This document shows, one piece after another, positions 59,641 through 64,000 of a stretch of DNA of 64,000 bases. A program made the position numbers and the translations under genes. The notes beneath the pieces were generated by a model. It saw only the letters and a program-made list of their open reading frames with translations. It did not search any database and had not been told where the DNA came from. The stretch spans positions 569,501-633,500 of the forward strand of contig CP033051.1 of NCBI GenBank assembly GCA_003667865.1. Direction: 5' to 3'. Position 1 is the stretch's first letter; the number at the start of each line of letters is the position of its first letter. The DNA comes from Rossellomorea marisflavi (lineage in GTDB: Bacteria; Bacillota; Bacilli; Bacillales; Bacillaceae_B).

Positions 59641-60108
59641 ATGTGGCAGGATTTTAAGAAATTTGCACTGAAGGGAAATGTTGTAGACTTAGCAGTTGCA
59701 GTCGTTATCGGTGGTGCATTTAATAAAATTGTCAAATCATTAGTTGATCATATTCTGATGCCTCTTGTTGGGACCCTTCTAGGTGGCGTGAACTTCGAAG
59801 AGCTTAAAACTAAAGTTGGGGATGCAGAGATTCAATATGGATTGTTTATCCAGAATATTGTTGATTTTTTAATTATTGCATTCTCGATTTTCCTCATCGT
59901 TAAGGTCTACAAAAAACTTGAAAAGAAAGAAGAAGAAAAAGGGAAGAAACCCGACTCTCAAGAAGATTTACTTCGACAAATTCGCGATCTTCTTAGCCAA
60001 AGACAGTCTGGAGTTCAACCGAATCCTAATCCCAATTTAAACCCCAATCTGAATCAGCCTAACTCGAAGCAAGGAACTCCACCAAAGCCACCCGGTTCTT
60101 TTAGTTAG
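59641..60108 (+). CDS. mscL: Large-conductance mechanosensitive channel MscL
   Basis: This 155-residue channel opens under membrane tension to release solutes after osmotic downshock. It has the N-terminal helix and TM1 (DFKKFALKGNVVDLAVAVVI then GGAFNKIVKSLVDHILMP), TM2 (GLFIQNIVDFLIIAFSIFLI) and the charged cytoplasmic bundle (KKEEEKGKK, DLLRQIRDLL). Unusually, a Pro/Asn-rich tail of about 30 residues (NPNPNLNPNLNQP) follows. GAGAGGAG supports the ATG at 59641 rather than the longer frame. A hairpin terminator lies 48 bp downstream. Confidence 0.95.
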   Translation: MWQDFKKFALKGNVVDLAVAVVIGGAFNKIVKSLVDHILMPLVGTLLGGVNFEELKTKVGDAEIQYGLFIQNIVDFLIIAFSIFLIVKVYKKLEKKEEEKGKKPDSQEDLLRQIRDLLSQRQSGVQPNPNPNLNPNLNQPNSKQGTPPKPPGSFS

Positions 60109-60156
60109 GAAGGATTGTACTTCTTTATTAATGTGGAAACTAAATTTTCACGATTA

Positions 60157-60198
60157 AAATAGCATACTACATCACACTGTGAATCGTATGCTATTTTG
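60157..60198 (+). terminator. Terminator of mscL
   Basis: AAAATAGCATAC and GTATGCTATTTT are perfect 12-bp arms, then GTTAGTTAGG. Confidence 0.8.
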
Positions 60199-60214
60199 TT
60201 AGTTAGGGTAAGTC

Positions 60215-60418
60215 TCATGGGGGATAAGCGGACATTTTTTCCGCTATTTGCGGCATAAGTCCAACTTTAAGAGGGCAAACGGACATCTATTCCGTTATTC
60301 CCCATTTCCGAAGCTTTTTGCCTACAATTTTCATTAAATAACGGAACAAATGTCCGCTGACCCATTAAAATCCTTGTTATTTCATAAAATAGCGTACTTA
60401 AATGTCCGCTCGCCCCCA
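60215..60418. repeat. Family B repeat array
   Basis: Cores alternate in orientation: GCGGACATTTTTTCCGCTATT (60228), ACGGACATCTATTCCGTTATT (60280), AAATAACGGAACAAATGTCCG (60334), and AAATAGCGTACTTAAATGTCC (60388). This resembles the arrays at 14.6 and 25.9 kb. No gene is supported in the 477-bp gap. Confidence 0.8.
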
Positions 60419-60585
60419 AGACAGTTTAGCTTTATCGTCTAACTATCAGATACAACTTACAAAACACAAACATCACAATCCAGCAGACTAGTTTTGTACA
60501 CCGCTACAATATTACTTATAAATCCCCCACAGTTAAAAAACAAAACTCCCGAATGCTCTAATCGCCTCCCCTTCCGAACAATACC

Positions 60586-61740
60586 CTAGAACCGAATCCT
60601 CCTCATACCAACCGTAAGAAACACCACAGTAAAAGCAAGCAGAATCCCAATCGGAGCAAGAATATCCTCAACGGTTCCACCTCTAGCAGCTAACTCGGTA
60701 AAACCCTCCAGCCCCCAGTATTGCGGAACAATTTTTGCAACACTTTGCATAGACTCTGGCATGATTTCAAGTGGCCAATAGACACCAGCCAGCATGCAGG
60801 TTGAAATGATAATAAGATTGCCATACACAGATTGCTGCTCGGAAGTTTTTACAAATCCTGCGATAAACAGACCGAGTCCGATTGTACACAGCAACAGGCA
60901 TGAAACAAGAACAATATTAGCTAGCAGATTCCCCCACTCTACTCCAAACACAAGGTTCGAAACAACCATCAAGATACCGAACTGAATCCAACCAATTAGA
61001 AAAAATGCTAACAGATATCCACTAACTAGTTCCCTTCTAGAAGCGGGTGTAGACATCATTCGGTACCACACGCCAGTCTGCCTTGCCTCAAGAAGGACCC
61101 CTGTACTGAAAAGCATCGCAATCATCACAAACATAATGGTAAACCCTGCAGCACGGGCAGTCATATTGTTCATTGTGTTGACTTTTTTATTTTTCGATAC
61201 TGTTACGGTTTCAATTGCTGATGGTGCCGCATCAAATTCTTGAGAAATTTGCTCGAGGACGGATTCCTTTTTCTCACTGGTTACTTCTTGATATACACTT
61301 GCAGCCTCAGCTGTAATTTGAAGTTTGACAATACTATCATTTATAACTTGTTCAATCATGGCCGCTCCTTCAAAAGAAGGAGAAGATACAAAGACAATTT
61401 CAGGTATCTCCTTTTTCAACAACCCTTTCTCAAATCCTTCAGGTAACTGAATATAGCCAGAGATTGTTTTATCTTCAAAATTGTTCTGCGCTGTTTTTTC
61501 GTCATCAAGATTCAAATCCACAATATTCTTTTTCTCGATTTCATTTATAAAGGATTCCGAAAAAACAGACTCATCGCCATCCACAACTGAAATCACAGGT
61601 TTTGCTTCCTCTCCTCCAGTAAAAAGCCCTCCAAAAATGAACGTAAATAGCAATGGCATTCCGAATAAAAGTAAGTAGGATTGCTTGTCTTGAAACATTC
61701 TTTTGATCTCAAAGGCAGCAATCGCACTGATTCTTCCCAT
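60586..61740 (-). CDS. ABC-2 type exporter permease (second of pair)
   Basis: This 384-residue permease has one N-terminal helix, a large extracytoplasmic loop (about 40-190) and a cluster of five helices (about 200-380), the ABC-2 membrane layout of the LnrM/LnrN and NatB group. It carries SYLLLFGMPLLFTFIFGGLF and MMSTPASRRELVSGYLLAFF. It is the last of three genes, 12 bp behind a related permease, so the two probably form a heterodimer with the ATPase. Confidence 0.9.
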   Translation of the reverse strand: MGRISAIAAFEIKRMFQDKQSYLLLFGMPLLFTFIFGGLFTGGEEAKPVISVVDGDESVFSESFINEIEKKNIVDLNLDDEKTAQNNFEDKTISGYIQLPEGFEKGLLKKEIPEIVFVSSPSFEGAAMIEQVINDSIVKLQITAEAASVYQEVTSEKKESVLEQISQEFDAAPSAIETVTVSKNKKVNTMNNMTARAAGFTIMFVMIAMLFSTGVLLEARQTGVWYRMMSTPASRRELVSGYLLAFFLIGWIQFGILMVVSNLVFGVEWGNLLANIVLVSCLLLCTIGLGLFIAGFVKTSEQQSVYGNLIIISTCMLAGVYWPLEIMPESMQSVAKIVPQYWGLEGFTELAARGGTVEDILAPIGILLAFTVVFLTVGMRRIRF

Positions 61741-61752
61741 GTGTCTCTCTCC

Positions 61753-62970
61753 TTATCTAACCTTTAATTTCACTGATCCAATCAACAACGTAACCATTCC
61801 ACAAAGCATCAGCACACTAACAGGTAAAACAAGCGTATTCCAAGACGTTCCGTTCATAATGTCAAGGAAACTATCGAGCACCCATTTATTTGGGGCTATA
61901 TGGGATAGTTGTTGTAAAACTGTTGGGAAATTAGAAACTGGAATCATAGATCCCCCGATAATGGCAAGAATTTGAACGCCAATTCCCCCAAGTGTATCAG
62001 CTGTTTTTTCCTCACTAATCACACCAGCAATACTCATCGCCAATCCTGCAACAGCCACTGAGTAAGCAAAGCCAATCAGCAGAAGCTGCCCAATATTGCT
62101 TCCCCATTCCACACTAAATAGGAGACTTGTTGTAAAAACAAATACGATAAATTGTAGAAAAGTAAAGGATAACGTTCCTAGAAATTTCCCCAGTATAATT
62201 GAAGAATGTCGGATTGGACTGCTCATTAATCGTGCTAGTGTTTCCGTATTACGCTCTTGGACAATTGTTTTTGCTCCAATAGTTGTATTAAATAAAATAA
62301 ACATTGCACCCATAGCTGCTGCGTAGTATTGCATTCCCGAAATCGGTTCCTTTCCATCCATCTCAGCAGTTACAGCATTCACCTGTGACTCCGCAATAGT
62401 CGATAGATTATTTGATAATCCTGAGATAGTACCTGCTATATCAAGATCTTGATCCATAGCCGCAACTGGCATTGCTGACAATTCCTTTGCTACAACTGCT
62501 GTCGCGATGGAAACAGAAGTAACTCGATCAACATATGACTCTGTTATCGAACTAAGAATAGATGCTTGAAGGTTTTTGGCTGGATCTTTTATCACTTTTA
62601 CCGGTTTACCATCACCTTCTAGAAGTCCTTCACCCCACTTCTCAGGAAACACTAATCCTGCATCAACCTTCTCCTGCTCCAATGCTTCTTTCAATTTCGT
62701 TTCTGTCTTAAACTCCTTCACCGTCAAACTCTCTTCCAACGCTTCTCCTCTAAGGACTGTCTCGATAAATTGATTGGTCATATCATCGGCAGACATCACA
62801 ACAACTCCAACAGTTGTATCAGGCAATGACGCTTCATCATCAAAGACACCCCCAAGTGCCGTTCCGAGTATGGCTGTTAACACTACAGGCATTAATAAAA
62901 GCGTGATAAACGACTTTCGATCATGTAAACGAATCTTGATATCCTTCCATGCGATCGTGAACATACTCAT
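61753..62970 (-). CDS. ABC-2 type exporter permease (first of pair)
   Basis: This 405-residue ABC-2 permease has the same layout as its neighbour: SFITLLLMPVVLTAILGTAL near the N-terminus, a long external loop, then RNTETLARLMSSPIRHSSII and five C-terminal helices. It lies 12 bp behind the ATPase gene. The pair with one ATPase matches LnrLMN (linearmycin resistance) and sodium/drug exporters. The substrate cannot be told. Confidence 0.9.
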   Translation of the reverse strand: MSMFTIAWKDIKIRLHDRKSFITLLLMPVVLTAILGTALGGVFDDEASLPDTTVGVVVMSADDMTNQFIETVLRGEALEESLTVKEFKTETKLKEALEQEKVDAGLVFPEKWGEGLLEGDGKPVKVIKDPAKNLQASILSSITESYVDRVTSVSIATAVVAKELSAMPVAAMDQDLDIAGTISGLSNNLSTIAESQVNAVTAEMDGKEPISGMQYYAAAMGAMFILFNTTIGAKTIVQERNTETLARLMSSPIRHSSIILGKFLGTLSFTFLQFIVFVFTTSLLFSVEWGSNIGQLLLIGFAYSVAVAGLAMSIAGVISEEKTADTLGGIGVQILAIIGGSMIPVSNFPTVLQQLSHIAPNKWVLDSFLDIMNGTSWNTLVLPVSVLMLCGMVTLLIGSVKLKVR

Positions 62971-62982
62971 GATTACAGCCTC

Positions 62983-63918
62983 CTAGTCTCGTAACGAACG
63001 CCCTGTCAGCTGCAGGAATAGCGTCTCAAGATTTGATTCTTTTATTTCAACGGCTTCAACTTTCAGCCCTTCGTTTACAGCTGTTGTGATGATGGAACCC
63101 AGTACTTCCTGAGGACTTTGCGTGTATACCTCAATCGTTCCAGATTCTTCTTTAAAAACTACCTGCTTCACGTTTTCGACCTGCTTCATAGCTTCTAATG
63201 CCTCACTAGAACACGTTTCAACCATTACCTCCACAAAGCTGCTTCCTGCTATACGACTACAAAGCTCCGACTTAGTGCCAATCGCAATCACTTCTCCATG
63301 GTCAATGATACCAACTCGAGTACAAAGGAACTCAACTTCCTCCATATAATGACTTGTGTATATAATCGTCATCCCTTTTTCATTTAAGCTCTTGACTGTT
63401 TCTAAAATATGATTTCGTGACTGCGGATCAATTCCAACTGTAGGTTCATCCATAATTAACAGCTCAGGTTCGTGCATTAATGCTGCACCAATATTAATTC
63501 TTCGTTTCATACCACCGGAAAAGGTTTCCACTCTATCTTTCTCCCGGTCTTTTAGCCCTACGATGTCCAGTACTTCCTCCACCCGCTTTTTTGCCTTCGT
63601 ACCCGTTAAGCCGTACATTTTGCCCCAAAACAACAGATTATCCCTTGCCGACATCGTAGGATATAGAGCAATTTCCTGAGGAACGACTCCAATTTTTTTC
63701 TTGATTTCAATTGGTGATGCTTTAACCGACTGGTTGGCAACAAGCACATCCCCTTGATCCGCCGACACAAGCCCACAAATCATTGAAATGGTTGTGGATT
63801 TCCCTGCACCATTCGGACCTAGCAGACCGAATGCTTCCCCCTTTTCAATTGTAAAGGAGACATTTTTAACGACTTCTTTCTTTCCAAAGCTCTTCTTCAG
63901 CTCTTTCACCTCTAACAT
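62983..63918 (-). CDS. ABC exporter ATPase (LnrL/NatA-like)
   Basis: This protein of about 311 residues has Walker A GPNGAGKSTTI, ABC signature FSGGMKRRINI, Walker B LLIMDEPTVGID and switch His YTSHYMEEVE. The C-terminal extension (about 215-310) is of the DrrA/CcmA drug-exporter type. The frame opens at 63933, but AGGAGTGG favours the ATG at 63918. It is the first gene of the exporter operon. No two-component genes are in view to indicate regulation. Confidence 0.93.
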   Translation of the reverse strand: MLEVKELKKSFGKKEVVKNVSFTIEKGEAFGLLGPNGAGKSTTISMICGLVSADQGDVLVANQSVKASPIEIKKKIGVVPQEIALYPTMSARDNLLFWGKMYGLTGTKAKKRVEEVLDIVGLKDREKDRVETFSGGMKRRINIGAALMHEPELLIMDEPTVGIDPQSRNHILETVKSLNEKGMTIIYTSHYMEEVEFLCTRVGIIDHGEVIAIGTKSELCSRIAGSSFVEVMVETCSSEALEAMKQVENVKQVVFKEESGTIEVYTQSPQEVLGSIITTAVNEGLKVEAVEIKESNLETLFLQLTGRSLRD

Positions 63919-64000
63919 ATTTCCACTCCTCACTAGGGTTATTTTCCAGTACCTATTATCAACATCTAAAGTATAACGCCTCTTGTTACACTCTGAATCC

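Overview
This is a low-GC Gram-positive chromosome segment. Shine-Dalgarno sites are strong (AAGGAGG type), TTG and GTG starts are frequent, and there are many intrinsic terminators. The gene content points to an endospore-forming, S-layer-bearing Bacillaceae species: a probable gamma-type SASP, a PAS sensor kinase, IsdG/IsdE heme genes, a sigma-54 activator, DUF1659/DUF2922/YvrJ genes and eight SLH-domain exoproteins. I saw no tRNA, rRNA, CRISPR array, prophage or transposase gene.

Layout. 1-7.4 kb: NlpC/P60 hydrolase (cut by the window edge), SLH-subtilase, SLH-amidase, an SLH surface protein and an unknown membrane-anchored protein. 7.4-9.7 kb: galU-ugd, which makes UDP-glucuronate. 10.3-12.8 kb: a PlcR-like RNPP regulator divergent from a 44-codon secreted pro-peptide gene, then an SLH protein. 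12.9-16 kb: NERD protein, a class I c-di-GMP riboswitch with a 42-aa ORF, DUF1801 and Mn-pyrophosphatase. 15.9-19.5 kb: Fur-controlled heme import and degradation operon (IsdE-like lipoprotein, permease, ATPase, ankyrin protein, IsdG-like monooxygenase). 20-22.7 kb: a second small protein related to the riboswitch ORF, an anchored thermonuclease, VanZ-like and GlsB-like proteins. 22.8-29.3 kb: sigma-54 activator, iron alcohol dehydrogenase behind a near-consensus -24/-12 promoter, permease and succinate-semialdehyde dehydrogenase, probably for 4-hydroxybutyrate or a related C4 compound.

31.5-41 kb is a cobalamin-riboswitch operon read leftward. It holds a 1641-aa SLH-anchored protein built from DUF4430 and alpha/alpha-toroid modules (the architecture of animal intrinsic factor and transcobalamin), a membrane-anchored DUF4430 protein and a complete ECF transporter. 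I read it as a surface-to-membrane vitamin B12 capture route. 41-54 kb: PfpI-like protein, a 1.7-kilo-residue YhcR-type nuclease/5'-nucleotidase with SLH domains, MurB, a coiled-coil protein, glutamate dehydrogenase, SLH-lytic transglycosylase and SLH-CAP protein. 54-64 kb: small conserved genes, a lipoprotein, a sensor kinase, a holin-like toxin with a candidate antisense RNA, SMR efflux, SASP, MscL and an ABC exporter.

Two interspersed repeat families run through the window. Family A is a REP-like palindrome with core GGGACGGACCT, found at 16 places, mostly just after stop codons. Family B, with core CGGACATTTATTCCGCTATTT, forms larger arrays at 14.6, 25.9 (a 260-bp tandem duplication) and 60.2 kb. 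The most novel items are the PlcR/PapR-like pair, the c-di-GMP-riboswitch small protein with its paralogue, the B12 capture operon and the candidate type I toxin-antitoxin locus.
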